Origin: Actinomadura chibensis NBRC 106107
GTDB taxonomy: Bacteria; Actinomycetota; Actinomycetes; Streptosporangiales; Streptosporangiaceae
Reading direction: 5' to 3'
DNA: 63,649 nucleotides
Assembly: GCF_001552135.1 (NCBI RefSeq)
Contig: NZ_BCQP01000070.1
Span: forward strand, 1-63,649
Positions within the stretch are counted from its first letter, which is position 1, and every line of letters starts with the position of its first letter. Below, in pieces: positions 7,314-16,071 of the stretch. Both the position numbers and the translations under genes were made by a program. The notes under the pieces were generated by a model. The model made no database searches. It was not told the DNA's origin and saw nothing but the letters and a program-made list of their open reading frames with translations.

Positions 7314-10162
7314 GAGACCCGCCCGGAGCCGAGCGCCGCCGCCGGGACGCCCGCGTCGTCCGCGTCGTCCGCGTCGTCGGCGGGAAGGTCGGCCGCGGCG
7401 TCGGCCGTCCACATCCGGGCGGCGCCGTGCCGCAGCCGGAGCAGGAAGGCGAGGATGCCGCTCATGCCGTCGCCCCACGTCACCGACACCTGGCCGAACT
7501 CGTCGGGGAAGACGAGGTGCCCGTCGCGCCGCGCCCGGTTGGCGAGGACGAGTTCGGCGAGCCGCCACGCGCCGTCGCGGTAGCGGTCGTCGCCGGTGAG
7601 GGCCGCCATGTCGAGCAGGAAGTCGCCGTTGCCGGACAGCCCGTGGCACTGCCCGAGCGCGGCGCGCCAGCGGTTGTCCAGGACGGCCCGCGCCGCGCGC
7701 TCGGCGTACCGGGCGAACCGCTCGTCCCCGGTCGCCGCGCCGAGCCGCGCGAGGAACGCGCCGATCCCGGCCGCGCCGTGGCACCAGAACGGCGCGGTCG
7801 GCGCGTCGCCGTGCCCGGCGCCCCACATCGCGGCCCGGTCGGTGATCGTCGCGGCGTCGAGCAGGCTCTCCCCCACGTCGACGGCGAGGGCGCGGTAGTC
7901 GTCGCGCCCGGTCGCCTCGGCGCAGGCGATGAGGAAGTAGCCGACCCCGGCGACGCCGTGCGCGAACCCGTGGAACCGCTTCCCGGCGAGCTTGGACTCG
8001 TGCTGCGCCGGGGTGCTCCAGGTCGGGCCGCCGGGGGCGGCCTCCACCCCGCCGACCAGCGCGTCGGCGGCGGCGACCGCCCGGTCGGCGTACCGCTCCC
8101 GGCCGGTGCGGGCGAACAGGTGCAGCGCGGTCAGGCCGAGGCCCGCCGTGCCGTGGGTGACGTCGGGGCCGGGGACGGCGAACGGCAGCCGGTCCGCGGC
8201 GGCGAGGGCGCCGTCGACGAGGTCGCGGTCGTCCAGCGCGAGGCCCGCGTCCAGCACCGCCCACGCGGCGCCCGCGGCGCCGAAGTACAGCCCGGCCGGA
8301 CGCGCGGCGCCGTCGTCCAGCCGCGCGAGGATCCAGCGGGCCGCCTCGCCGATGGCCGGGGGGAGGCCGGGAACGGCGGCGAGCTCGTGGCACCGGACCA
8401 GCGCGCCGAGGACGCCTGCCGCACCGTGCTGGACGCTGCACGGATCGGGTGCGCCGTGGACGCACGACGCGGGCCAGAGGGCGCCGCCGTTCCCGGGGGT
8501 CATGGAGGCGAGGAGGTGGCCGCTGATCCCGGCGACGGCCTGGCGGGCCTGCTCCCGCAGCCGCTCGCGGCGGCCGTCCGGGCGCCCGGCCCCGCGCCCC
8601 GCCGAACCCGCGCCGGTGCCCGCGGCCGGGGCGGGCGCGGCCTCGATTTTGGTCGGGAGGGCCGCCAGCGCTTCGCGGGCCCGGGCCGGTGTCCAGCGCC
8701 GGTCGGGGTCGTCGGCCGTCAGCCCGAGCAGCATCGGGACGACCGGCGCGGGCAGGTTCAGGCCGCGGGTGCGGGCGCGCAGCAGCTCCGCGAGCCGCTC
8801 GGCCAGCGGACGCGCCGCCGGACGCTCCCCCAGCAGGTACGGCGGACCGGCGGTGATCACGTGGCAGAGGGTCGCGCCGAGGCTGAAGTAGTCCGCCGTG
8901 ACGTGCGGGGGCGCCCCGTCCATCTGCTCGGGCGCCGAGTACCCGGGGGTGCCCGAGCGCAGCGCCGCGCCCTCGATGTCGTCGGCGGGCACCGCCAGCT
9001 CCAGGTCGATGAGGACGGGCGTCCCGTCCGGGCGGACCATGATGTTGTTCGGGTTGAAGTCGCGCACGATCAGCCCGGCGCCGTGCGCCGCGATCATGAG
9101 TCCGGTCAGCCGGTCCGCCATCTCCAGCGCGGCGGGCAGGTGCGCCCCCCAGCCGCGCAGGACGATCAGGTCCGAGCTCCACTGCCGCAGCGCCGTCCCC
9201 GGGACCATCTCCTCCGCGAGGAACAGGTGGCCGCCCTGCGTGAACAGCTCGACCGGGCGCGGCGCCACCCCGAGGTGCGCGATGGCGGTGAGGGCGCGGT
9301 GCTCCGCCCGGAGGCTGTCGCGGATGTCCCGCCCGGTCTCGTCGGCGGCGACGTGCGGGCGCGCCTCCTTGAGCACGACCGGCTCGCCCGTCCGGGTGTC
9401 GACCGCGCGGTAGACGCCGCCCTTGTTAGTGTGCCGGATCGCCTCGCGGACCGCGAAGCGCGTCCCGATCAGGATCTCGCCCCGCCCGTCGCCGCCGTCC
9501 GCGGCCGGGCCCGCGGCGTCGGCGTTCGTCCGGTGGTCGGGGAAGGGGCACGTCACCCAGGAGGGCGGCTGGTAGGTGCCGGAGCGCCGGTCCTCCACCG
9601 GGTTGCCGTCGGGGTCGAGGATCACCCAGGCGTAGAACCCGTCGTTGGTGATCCGGCGGTCCTCGACGAAGGCGCCGTACCGGTAGTGGACGAGGCTGCC
9701 CGGCGCGTACTGGCGGTCGGACAGGATGCGCGGCCCGGCGAGCCCCGCCGTCGCCTCGTGCAGCTCCGCCGCCAGCCGGACGGCCTCGGCGTCGCTCTCG
9801 GGGTAGACGGTGAGGAACTTGCCCGAGTGGCCGCGCGAGGTGTTCCGCGCGTTCAGCACCGCGACCTGGTCGTGGCTCGCCGCGAACTTGAACGGGGAGT
9901 TCCCGGCGAGGAGCACCGCGAGCGCGCGGTCGAGCACCTCCTCGGCCGACGCGGGCGTCGCCGAGACGTGCAGCTTCCACCCCTGCGCGGGACAGCCGCC
10001 GCCGTCGCGGGTGAGGTGCCGCCACATGGGGCTGCGGCGCGCCGTCCAGCCGGACGGGCCGGGGAGCGCGGCGAGCGCCCGGTCGAGCACCCCGGTCAGG
10101 CGGGCGTCGCCGGACTCCGGAGCGGCCGCCCCGGAGAAGACGCTGAAATTGAATTCCGCCAT
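7310..10162 (-). CDS. lanL: Class IV lanthionine synthetase LanL (lyase-kinase-cyclase)
   Basis: 950 residues. Residues 1-~230 form the phosphoSer/Thr lyase region, including RGHSGKFLTVYP and PGSLVHYRYGAF. The kinase domain is ~230-520: Lys265 in VVLKEARP, catalytic loop IVRDFNPNN with Asp368, and metal-binding Asp386 in the DLE variant of DFG. The LanC-like cyclase occupies ~560-930. Cys794 (WCHGAAG) and Cys839-His840 (QCHGLSG) match the zinc ligands of LanC enzymes. Class III LanKC enzymes generally lack these, so this is class IV, agreeing with the venezuelin-like precursor. It phosphorylates core Thr, eliminates phosphate and adds Cys thiols to form methyllanthionine. First gene of the operon with peptidase and precursor. 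Confidence 0.92.
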   Translation of the reverse strand: MAEFNFSVFSGAAAPESGDARLTGVLDRALAALPGPSGWTARRSPMWRHLTRDGGGCPAQGWKLHVSATPASAEEVLDRALAVLLAGNSPFKFAASHDQVAVLNARNTSRGHSGKFLTVYPESDAEAVRLAAELHEATAGLAGPRILSDRQYAPGSLVHYRYGAFVEDRRITNDGFYAWVILDPDGNPVEDRRSGTYQPPSWVTCPFPDHRTNADAAGPAADGGDGRGEILIGTRFAVREAIRHTNKGGVYRAVDTRTGEPVVLKEARPHVAADETGRDIRDSLRAEHRALTAIAHLGVAPRPVELFTQGGHLFLAEEMVPGTALRQWSSDLIVLRGWGAHLPAALEMADRLTGLMIAAHGAGLIVRDFNPNNIMVRPDGTPVLIDLELAVPADDIEGAALRSGTPGYSAPEQMDGAPPHVTADYFSLGATLCHVITAGPPYLLGERPAARPLAERLAELLRARTRGLNLPAPVVPMLLGLTADDPDRRWTPARAREALAALPTKIEAAPAPAAGTGAGSAGRGAGRPDGRRERLREQARQAVAGISGHLLASMTPGNGGALWPASCVHGAPDPCSVQHGAAGVLGALVRCHELAAVPGLPPAIGEAARWILARLDDGAARPAGLYFGAAGAAWAVLDAGLALDDRDLVDGALAAADRLPFAVPGPDVTHGTAGLGLTALHLFARTGRERYADRAVAAADALVGGVEAAPGGPTWSTPAQHESKLAGKRFHGFAHGVAGVGYFLIACAEATGRDDYRALAVDVGESLLDAATITDRAAMWGAGHGDAPTAPFWCHGAAGIGAFLARLGAATGDERFARYAERAARAVLDNRWRAALGQCHGLSGNGDFLLDMAALTGDDRYRDGAWRLAELVLANRARRDGHLVFPDEFGQVSVTWGDGMSGILAFLLRLRHGAARMWTADAAADLPADDADDADDAGVPAAALGSGRVS

Positions 10163-10735
10163 GCTGACTTCGCCGCCCTCTTTCCGTTCCGCCGGCCTCG
10201 GCCGGCCTCGCGAAGTGATCCCGTCCGCCCTTTTCTCGATCGATCATTTCGACCGATCAATGTGCGAGTCGGGGCGAACGAGGACACCGTAGCCACGATT
10301 CCCTGAAAAGCGCCAGAGGGGACTAACAAAGGATCTTTACTGCGGCGGAATAAAAATCTTACTCGGCGGAAAGTTGTCGAGTGACGACTGTGACGGCAGA
10401 GCCGGGCGAAGCCGGGGAGAAGCCCAGAATGTGAGCTATGTCCAGCTTTGCCGACAGGCAGATCGGCGGAGTCCTCGCCAATTTGACTCCGAATCGGTTT
10501 TGGTTCGAGTCATGGCCGAAGACCGCCACGTCCGCCGCTGGCACGGCACCTGGTGATGTGCTAGGAACCGGCGTCGCGAAGTGATCGAAAGGCTGGTCAA
10601 AAGGGTCGCGACGGCGCGCCGGAGCGGCCGCCCGACAGGCCCGCAGGCCCTACGCCGTAAGCCTTTTCGAGGTTCGCCGAAGGTCGCGGCGACCGCCTCC
10701 ATTAGCAAAGGGCGGGAGGCGACGCCAAGGTCGTT
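10163..10735. other. Intergenic region upstream of the lanthipeptide operon
   Basis: 573 bases with noticeably lower GC content between 10240 and 10520. It should contain the promoter of the minus-strand lanL operon. Short open frames of 60-90 codons occur on both strands, but none has a good ribosome site or recognisable composition, so I call no gene. On the other side the neighbouring minus-strand gene ends here. Confidence 0.5.
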
Positions 10736-11308
10736 TCAGTCGGCCGACCAGAATGGATCGCGACCTATAAAACCTATCAGTTTGGTCTGGATATCCGCGT
10801 CGGCGGGGACGTCCACCCGGGCGCCGAACTGACCCGAGGAGCGCAGGACGCCCTCCATTCCCTCCATGCCGCCGAGGAGCCGCGCGCAGAAGTCGGGGTC
10901 GAGCCGGTCGTCCTGGCCGGTGGCCCGGGAGAGATCCCAGGTGTGCATGAACACGTCGGCGGTGTAGAACTGGTCGATCGCGGCGTCGAGCGGCAGATTT
11001 CCGGTGTGCGGATTGCTGAATTCCCGGTCTGCCGTGGCGGGATCGTCCAGCACGGCCTGCACGCCGTCGCAATGGACCAGCCAGGCGGCGACGGGGTCGT
11101 CGTCCACCGAGGGGCCGTGCGGCAGCTCGATGCCCGTGCCGGACGCCAGGAACCCCGGGAACCATCCGGTCAGGTGCCGGACGACGTCGCGCGCGGTCCA
11201 CTCGGCGACCGGGGACGGGACGTCCCACGCCCGCACGCCGCGGACCCTGTCGGTGAACATCCCGGCGATCTGCCGGTGCCTCTCGTCCGGACGGTCGGGC
11301 AGCGCCAT
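10736..11308 (-). CDS. DinB-fold, mycothiol-dependent maleylpyruvate isomerase-like protein (TIGR03086-type)
   Basis: 190 residues from an ATG with AGGGA eight bases upstream; an in-frame ATG nine bases earlier is less well placed. The sequence carries the family pattern: WTARDVVRHLTGWFPGFL near the N terminus, then DQFYTADVFMHTWDLSRATG, with histidines (VRHL, FMHTWD) placed as metal ligands of the DinB four-helix bundle. Such actinomycete proteins are putative metal- and thiol-dependent transferases or isomerases that use mycothiol; the substrate is unknown. Single gene, apparently not part of the lanthipeptide operon, divergent from the DoxX gene. Confidence 0.8.
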   Translation of the reverse strand: MALPDRPDERHRQIAGMFTDRVRGVRAWDVPSPVAEWTARDVVRHLTGWFPGFLASGTGIELPHGPSVDDDPVAAWLVHCDGVQAVLDDPATADREFSNPHTGNLPLDAAIDQFYTADVFMHTWDLSRATGQDDRLDPDFCARLLGGMEGMEGVLRSSGQFGARVDVPADADIQTKLIGFIGRDPFWSAD

Positions 11309-11480
11309 GGCGAACATCCCCTGTGCTCTGTGGGGCCGACGGGATACCCGGCGGATCCTATCCGCGCCCGCTCCGACCGCGCTCCGAAATTCGAACAGAA
11401 GTTCGCTCCGGAAGACCGATGAGTTTCGCGGACGCCCCCGGTCTGCCTTGGCGAGAACCCCCACCGAAGGAGAGAGCACG

Positions 11481-11930
11481 ATGGCCGCCACCCAGACCCC
11501 CGCCACCGTCCAGTCCCCCGCCGCCGCCCCGGAGCGCACCGCCTCCCCCCGCGGCCGCGCGCGAAGCCGAGTCCTCTGGGGCGCGCAGATCGCGCTGGCC
11601 GTGTTCATGGTCGTCGCGTCCGGCCTGCCGAAGCTGTTCGGCGAGCACACCGCCGTGCAGCTCTTCGAGGACATCGGCTGGGGCCAGTGGTTCCGCTACT
11701 TCACCGGCGCGGTCGAGATCGCGGGCGGCCTCGGGCTGCTGATCCCCCGGCTGTCCGCCGCCGCCGCGACCGGGCTGGTCGGCGTCATGATCGGCGCCGT
11801 GATCACCAACATCGGGCTCGGCAGCCCCGAGGTCGCCCCGTTCCCGGCCCTGCTCGGCGTCGTCTTCGCGGTGATCGCCTGGAACCGCCGCGAGAAGGCC
11901 CGCGACCTCCTCGACCTGTTCCGGCGCTGA
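11481..11930 (+). CDS. DoxX family membrane protein
   Basis: 149 residues with about four membrane helices: WGAQIALAVFMVVASGLPKLF, FTGAVEIAGGLGLLIP, AAAATGLVGVMIGAVITNI and FPALLGVVFAVIAW. The GLPKLFG and GAVEIAGGLGLLIPRLS motifs are typical of DoxX/DoxD-like proteins, which act in the cytoplasmic membrane, often linked to thiol or oxidative stress. The N-terminal 30 residues are Ala/Pro-rich and cytoplasmic. GGAGAGA precedes the ATG. Monocistronic and followed by a strong hairpin terminator. Confidence 0.85.
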   Translation: MAATQTPATVQSPAAAPERTASPRGRARSRVLWGAQIALAVFMVVASGLPKLFGEHTAVQLFEDIGWGQWFRYFTGAVEIAGGLGLLIPRLSAAAATGLVGVMIGAVITNIGLGSPEVAPFPALLGVVFAVIAWNRREKARDLLDLFRR

Positions 11931-11978
11931 GCCGACCCGACTCGCTCGGCCCAGCCCGGCCGCATCCGGACCAGCGCG

Positions 11979-12009
11979 AAAGCCGACCAGGAGCAGCCTG
12001 GTCGGCTTT
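11979..12009 (+). terminator. Intrinsic terminator after the DoxX gene
   Basis: Perfect 13-base arms (AAAGCCGACCAGG and complement) flank an AGCAG loop. It follows the DoxX stop by 49 bases and also faces the end of the convergent membrane-protein gene, so it may act in both directions (the arm ends give TTT on either strand). Confidence 0.85.
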
Positions 12010-12035
12010 CGGCCTGTGCGCGCCGACGGCGCCGC

Positions 12036-13034
12036 CTACGTCCAGGGCGCCCTCGGGTACCAGATGAGGTCGCGGGAACCGAGGATCCGCACGTTCCAGT
12101 ACAGGACGGTGAACACGCCCGCGGTGAGCAGCGCGGCCGCCACCATCCCGGACGCGCGGCCGGGACGCGCGGCCAGCCAGTCCTGGATCCGGTTCCCGGC
12201 CAGCAGGACGACGGCGAGGAACAGCACGGAGAGGATCACGATGTTGCCGAGCGACTGGAGGCTGAAGGCCGCCGCGCCGTAGAGCGGGTTGTGGCTCTCG
12301 GCCGCGTCCCGGAACATCTGGCGGAAGAGGGCGAACGGGCGTCCGACCAGGAAGCCGCCGATGAGCGCGCCCATGACGACCATCGGCGCGTTCGGGTGCT
12401 TCGCCGAGAGCCGGGCCAGCGGGTCCGGGACGAGGCCGAGCGCGGACAGCCCGAGGCAGATCAGCGTCACCCCGATGATCCCGAACACGATCATCGCCTG
12501 GGTCAGGCGCGGGGTCCACCCGTCCATGGTCGTCGTCGTCTGGAACTGCGGCATGTGGGTGCCGACGAGCCCGACGACCGCGCCGTAGGTCGCCGACACG
12601 GCGACCATGCCCGCCGACAACCAGCCCAGCGGCTTGAGCGCCTGGACGACGCGGTCGCGCCTCGACCGGCGTCCGACCATGGGGGCGAGCGCGCCGAACA
12701 CGGCGATGTTGCAGGCGGTGAAGGTGCCCGCCACGCCGGACGCGAGCGCGAACGCGATGCCCGCCATCGTCCCGGCGATGGGCGTGCCCTTGGCGTGGTG
12801 GCCGAGGAGGGTGTCGGCGACGTTGTCACCGATGGTCTGGTCGACGAACTCCGCCGACCACACGACGGTCAGCAGGAATCCCGCGAGGACGCTGGCCGCG
12901 AGGACCAGCAGGCGCCGGCGGGGGAAGGCGCCGACGACGAACGTCGGCGCGGGCTCGGGAACGGAGATCGGCGAGGGTCGTTCGGCTGCTCGGGTCACGG
13001 TGGCCTCCGCGTCGGGGGACGGGGGTGGGCGCAC
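12036..13034 (-). CDS. Multi-pass integral membrane protein of unknown function
   Basis: 332 residues from a GTG. After a ~40-residue Pro/Ala-rich cytoplasmic tail come about eight hydrophobic segments, e.g. LLVLAASVLAGFLLTVVWSA, GIAFALASGVAGTFTACNIA, AMIVFGIIGVTLICLGLSAL, IVILSVLFLAVVLLAG and GMVAAALLTAGVFTVLYW. The GTFTACNIAVFGALAPM segment, with a Cys inside a helix, recalls CcdA/sulfur-transporter-like membrane proteins, but the match is weak and I do not assign a function. The start lies three bases after the stop of the upstream DinB-SCP2 gene, so the two are co-transcribed. Confidence 0.7.
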   Translation of the reverse strand: MRPPPSPDAEATVTRAAERPSPISVPEPAPTFVVGAFPRRRLLVLAASVLAGFLLTVVWSAEFVDQTIGDNVADTLLGHHAKGTPIAGTMAGIAFALASGVAGTFTACNIAVFGALAPMVGRRSRRDRVVQALKPLGWLSAGMVAVSATYGAVVGLVGTHMPQFQTTTTMDGWTPRLTQAMIVFGIIGVTLICLGLSALGLVPDPLARLSAKHPNAPMVVMGALIGGFLVGRPFALFRQMFRDAAESHNPLYGAAAFSLQSLGNIVILSVLFLAVVLLAGNRIQDWLAARPGRASGMVAAALLTAGVFTVLYWNVRILGSRDLIWYPRAPWT

Positions 13035-13037
13035 GGC

Positions 13038-13889
13038 TCATCCGGGGAAGCGGACCGTGCGCATGAAGACGGGCAGCAGCCACGGGCGGCGTCCCCGGAC
13101 CACCACCCGCCCGCTGAGGAGGGCGCGCGCCTTGCTGATGCGCCCGAAGAGCATCAGGCTGAGCGCCGGCGGGTCGAACGACAGCCGGACGTCGACGTCG
13201 CCGCCCGGTTCCTCGACGAAGACGCGGCGGTCCTGGAGCACGATCGTGACCGGCGCCATGTACCTGGACCGGAACTCGACGGCGACGCGGCGCCGCGGCG
13301 GCGGCGCGGTCGAGTCCAGCAGGTGGCCGAGGCCGTTGCGGGTCATCCCCGCGACGAACAGCTCGAAGAACATGCCGATGTCGCCCGGCGGGATGGCCCA
13401 GTCCGCCCCGCTCGCGCGGGCGATGTCGCGGCCGTGGAGCTGGATCTCGTTCAGCAGGTGGGCGAGCAGGCCCGCCATCGGGACCCGCGCCCCGCCCAGC
13501 CAGTGGACCGGCTCGCCCGGCTCCGCGTCCGCGCTGGCCTTCAGGACGTCCGCGACGTCCGCGCGCAGCGCGGCGGCGATCGCGCCCGGGTCGCGTTCGC
13601 GGAACTGGTCGAGCATCACCTCGTTGAGGACGGCGACGGTGTCGACGGTGGCCGTGCGCAGCCCGTCCATGCCGTCGAAGGGGAGCGGCTCGGCGGGGCC
13701 GCGGACGAGCGCGGTGTAGAGCCGCGCGATCGTCGCGACGTGCGCGGCCGTGTCGGCGACCGTCCAGTCCCTCGTCGCCATCGCGGCGGGGTCGGGGACG
13801 TCCGCGAGCAGGTCGCCGAATCTGCGGGCGGCCCGCTCGACGGCCCGTCGCGCGGACTCCAGCTGGTCGGACGTCACCGGTGCGGCCAT
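13038..13889 (-). CDS. MDMPI N-terminal/SCP2-like two-domain protein
   Basis: 283 residues. Residues ~10-175 match the mycothiol maleylpyruvate isomerase N-terminal (DinB) fold: MATRDWTVADTAAHVATIARLY and GLLAHLLNEIQLHGRDIA hold the metal-type His residues. Residues ~190-283 look like an SCP2 lipid-binding domain (VAVEFRSRYMAPVTIVLQ, then VDVRLSFDPPALSLMLFGR). This two-domain layout is common in actinobacteria; the substrate is unknown. The chosen ATG has a GGAG site about ten bases upstream, and the longer open frame before it has no support. Operon with the membrane protein downstream; divergent from a TetR gene, which may control both. Confidence 0.8.
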   Translation of the reverse strand: MAAPVTSDQLESARRAVERAARRFGDLLADVPDPAAMATRDWTVADTAAHVATIARLYTALVRGPAEPLPFDGMDGLRTATVDTVAVLNEVMLDQFRERDPGAIAAALRADVADVLKASADAEPGEPVHWLGGARVPMAGLLAHLLNEIQLHGRDIARASGADWAIPPGDIGMFFELFVAGMTRNGLGHLLDSTAPPPRRRVAVEFRSRYMAPVTIVLQDRRVFVEEPGGDVDVRLSFDPPALSLMLFGRISKARALLSGRVVVRGRRPWLLPVFMRTVRFPG

Positions 13890-14091
13890 GGGCGGCACGC
13901 TCCTCTCCGCCGGGCGGCGGCTCCCCGCCGGGAATGCCTGTCGAGAGCGACGGAACCCGACGTGGAGGCGGCGGTCAAGACGGCCGGGCGCACTGCGCAA
14001 GCTCGGAGAAGATGATCGACACGGGCGTCGCTAGGCTGAGCCGTGCCAAGGCAGCGGGGAGCGTTTGCGCGCGGAAGGGAATGCCTGCCGG

Positions 14092-14790
14092 ATGAGCCCG
14101 AGAAAGGTCGATCCCGAAGCGCGTTCACTCCTCTTGGACGTCGCCGCGAGACTGCTTTCCGAAGAGGGCCCGCAAGCATTGTCCGCGCGCCGGATAGCGG
14201 CCGAGGCGGGCAGTTCCACAATGCCGGTCTACACCAATTTCGGCGGTATGGCCGGACTGGCGAGGGAAATCGTCTACGAGGGTTTCGCGCGGCTGGAGAA
14301 CCATTTCAGCCTGATCCGCGCCTCGGCCGACCCGGTGGCCGACATGGCCCTGCTCGGCCGCGCCTACCGGCACAACGCCATGCAGAACCCGCACCTGTAC
14401 GCGGTCATGTTCGGCGCCGCGTCCCTCGCCGGGTTCAGCCTGTCCGAGGAGGACCGGCAGCACGGGCGGTACACGCTGACCCGGGTCGCCGCCTGCGCCG
14501 AGCGCTGCCTCGCCGCCGGGCGCTTCCGCGCGGACGACGCGGGCCTCGTCGCGCACCAGATGTGGAGCGCGACACACGGCCTCGTCATCCTGGAGCTGGG
14601 CGGCTACCTCATCCCGCCCTACGACGCGGAGGCCTGCTTCGAGGCGCAGCTCGTGTCGCTGATGGTCGGCGTCGGCGACGACCCGGAGGCCGCGGCGCGG
14701 TCGGTCGAGGCGTCCGGGCGGCGGCTGGAGGACGAGCTGATCCGCCCGCTGGCGCTGCAGGAGGGCGGCGTCGCCGCCCGCTCCGCCTGA
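14092..14790 (+). CDS. TetR family transcriptional regulator
   Basis: 232 residues. The N-terminal HTH is clear: ARSLLLDVAARLLSEEGPQALSARRIAAEAGSSTMPVYTNFGGMAGL. The C-terminal ~170 residues form the variable ligand-binding domain. A TAGGCT hexamer near 14031 could be the -10. The gene is divergent from the DinB-SCP2/membrane-protein pair, with ~200 bases between, which makes that operon its most likely target. The start used follows GGAATGCC; an in-frame ATG 27 bases earlier is possible. The ligand is unknown. Confidence 0.88.
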   Translation: MSPRKVDPEARSLLLDVAARLLSEEGPQALSARRIAAEAGSSTMPVYTNFGGMAGLAREIVYEGFARLENHFSLIRASADPVADMALLGRAYRHNAMQNPHLYAVMFGAASLAGFSLSEEDRQHGRYTLTRVAACAERCLAAGRFRADDAGLVAHQMWSATHGLVILELGGYLIPPYDAEACFEAQLVSLMVGVGDDPEAAARSVEASGRRLEDELIRPLALQEGGVAARSA

Positions 14791-14841
14791 CCGCCGGGCG
14801 CCTGACCGCCCGGCGCCTGACCGAGCCGGGCTCCGGCCGGG

Positions 14842-16071
14842 TCAGGCGGGGGCGCCGACGGTCTCGACGATCTCGTCCAGCGCGGCGAACGCCCGCGCGA
14901 CCTGGGCCTCGTCGTTGTAGAGGTAGGCGGAGATCCGCAGGACCTCGTTGTCGGTGAAGCGGTCGACCAGCGGCTGCGCGCACATGTGCCCGGACCGGCA
15001 CATGATCCCGTAGGAGTCGCTGAGGATCCGGGCGACCTCCCGCAGGTTCCGCACCCCGCGGATCGCGAGGCTGATCGTCGCGGACCGGTCGGCGGACGGC
15101 GACGCGGGCCCGAGGACCCGCAGGTACGGCCGGGCGAGCGCCTCGGCGGCCTGCCGCCGGGCGAGCGCCCGGTCGTGCGCGGCGAGGGCGGCGGCGCCGA
15201 TCCGGTCCAGGTAGGCGATCGCCGCGCCGAGCCCGTAGACGCCGCCGATGTTGGGCGTGCCCGCCTCCAGGCGGTGCGGCGGGCGGCGCAGCCGGTACCG
15301 CTCGGTGTCGACCCAGTCGACCGTCCCGCCGCCGATGTTCGGCGGGTCGAGCAGCGAGAGCGCGCCGTCCGCCCCGCACAGGACGCCCACGCCGGTCGGG
15401 CCGAGCATCTTGTGGGCGGAGAAGGCGACGAAGTCGACGTCGTCGAAGTGCAGCCGCCCGTGCGGGGCGGACTGGGCGGCGTCCACGACCGTGACCGCGC
15501 CCGCCTCCTTCGCCATCGTCGCCATCTTCTGGACGGGCGCGTACACCCCGGTCACGTTCGAGCAGTGGCTGAGCGCCACCACGCGGGGACGGCCGCGCAG
15601 CAGCTTCTCGTAGGCGTCGAGGTCGACCCGTCCCGAGGCGTCGACGGGGACGTGCCGCGCGCGGGCGTGCCGCCGCCACGGCAGCGCGTTCGAGTGGTGC
15701 CCGTCGAACGGGACGAGCACCACGTCGCCCGACTCCAGCCGCAGCCCGGACGCGACGAGGTTCAGCGCCTCCGTCGTGTTCAGCGTGAACACGACCTCGT
15801 CGCCGCGGACGCCGGCGAAGTGCGCGACCCGGCGGCGCACCGCCTCGAAGTCCGCCGACGCGGCCTCCGACAGCCGGTGCTTGCCCCGGTGGATGTTCGC
15901 GCTGACCTCGGTGTAGTAGCGGGTCAGCTCGTCGACGACGGGGCGCGGCTTGAGGCTGGTGGCGGCGTTGTCCAGGTAGACGAGCTCGCGCCCGTCCACG
16001 CGGCGTCCGAGGATCGGGAAGTCGGCGCGGACGCGCCTCGGCAGCTCGGTGACGGCACCCGTGTCGATCAT
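14842..16071 (-). CDS. SufS-like class V aminotransferase / cysteine desulfurase
   Basis: 409 residues, close to the usual SufS length. Cofactor Lys lies in VAFSAHKMLGPTGVGVL, the pyridoxal-binding Asp and His in TVVDAAQSAPH, and the persulfide-forming Cys probably in MCRSGHMCAQP near the C terminus. The start LDNAATSLKPRPVV is characteristic. SufS enzymes take sulfur from cysteine as a protein persulfide. No SufU, SufBCD or other Fe-S assembly genes are nearby. Instead the ATG overlaps the stop of a PaaK-like adenylating enzyme (ATGA), so it more likely feeds sulfur, or performs a beta-lyase step, in a specialised pathway. The biosynthetic role is inferred. Confidence 0.85.
   Translation of the reverse strand: MIDTGAVTELPRRVRADFPILGRRVDGRELVYLDNAATSLKPRPVVDELTRYYTEVSANIHRGKHRLSEAASADFEAVRRRVAHFAGVRGDEVVFTLNTTEALNLVASGLRLESGDVVLVPFDGHHSNALPWRRHARARHVPVDASGRVDLDAYEKLLRGRPRVVALSHCSNVTGVYAPVQKMATMAKEAGAVTVVDAAQSAPHGRLHFDDVDFVAFSAHKMLGPTGVGVLCGADGALSLLDPPNIGGGTVDWVDTERYRLRRPPHRLEAGTPNIGGVYGLGAAIAYLDRIGAAALAAHDRALARRQAAEALARPYLRVLGPASPSADRSATISLAIRGVRNLREVARILSDSYGIMCRSGHMCAQPLVDRFTDNEVLRISAYLYNDEAQVARAFAALDEIVETVGAPA

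Noticed and set aside
3408..7583. A 1391-codon plus-strand open frame across the lanthipeptide locus
   Set aside because: Composition is arginine- and glycine-rich without domains, and it lies antisense to clear ABC, peptidase and LanL genes.
7310..10162. Class III (LanKC) assignment for the lanthionine synthetase
   Set aside because: Zinc-ligand Cys/Cys-His are present and the precursor is venezuelin-like, both favouring class IV.
10374..10708. Short open frames of 60-90 codons upstream of lanL as additional peptide genes
   Set aside because: No ribosome site, no leader/core pattern, no Cys/Thr arrangement like the lanthipeptide precursor.
12036..13034. Sulfur permease or CcdA assignment for the membrane protein
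   Set aside because: Only a short TACN-like segment hints at this; overall pattern is not convincing.
14842..16071. Fe-S cluster assembly role for the SufS-like gene
   Set aside because: No SufBCD, SufU or iron-sulfur genes are nearby; it is coupled instead to an adenylating enzyme.
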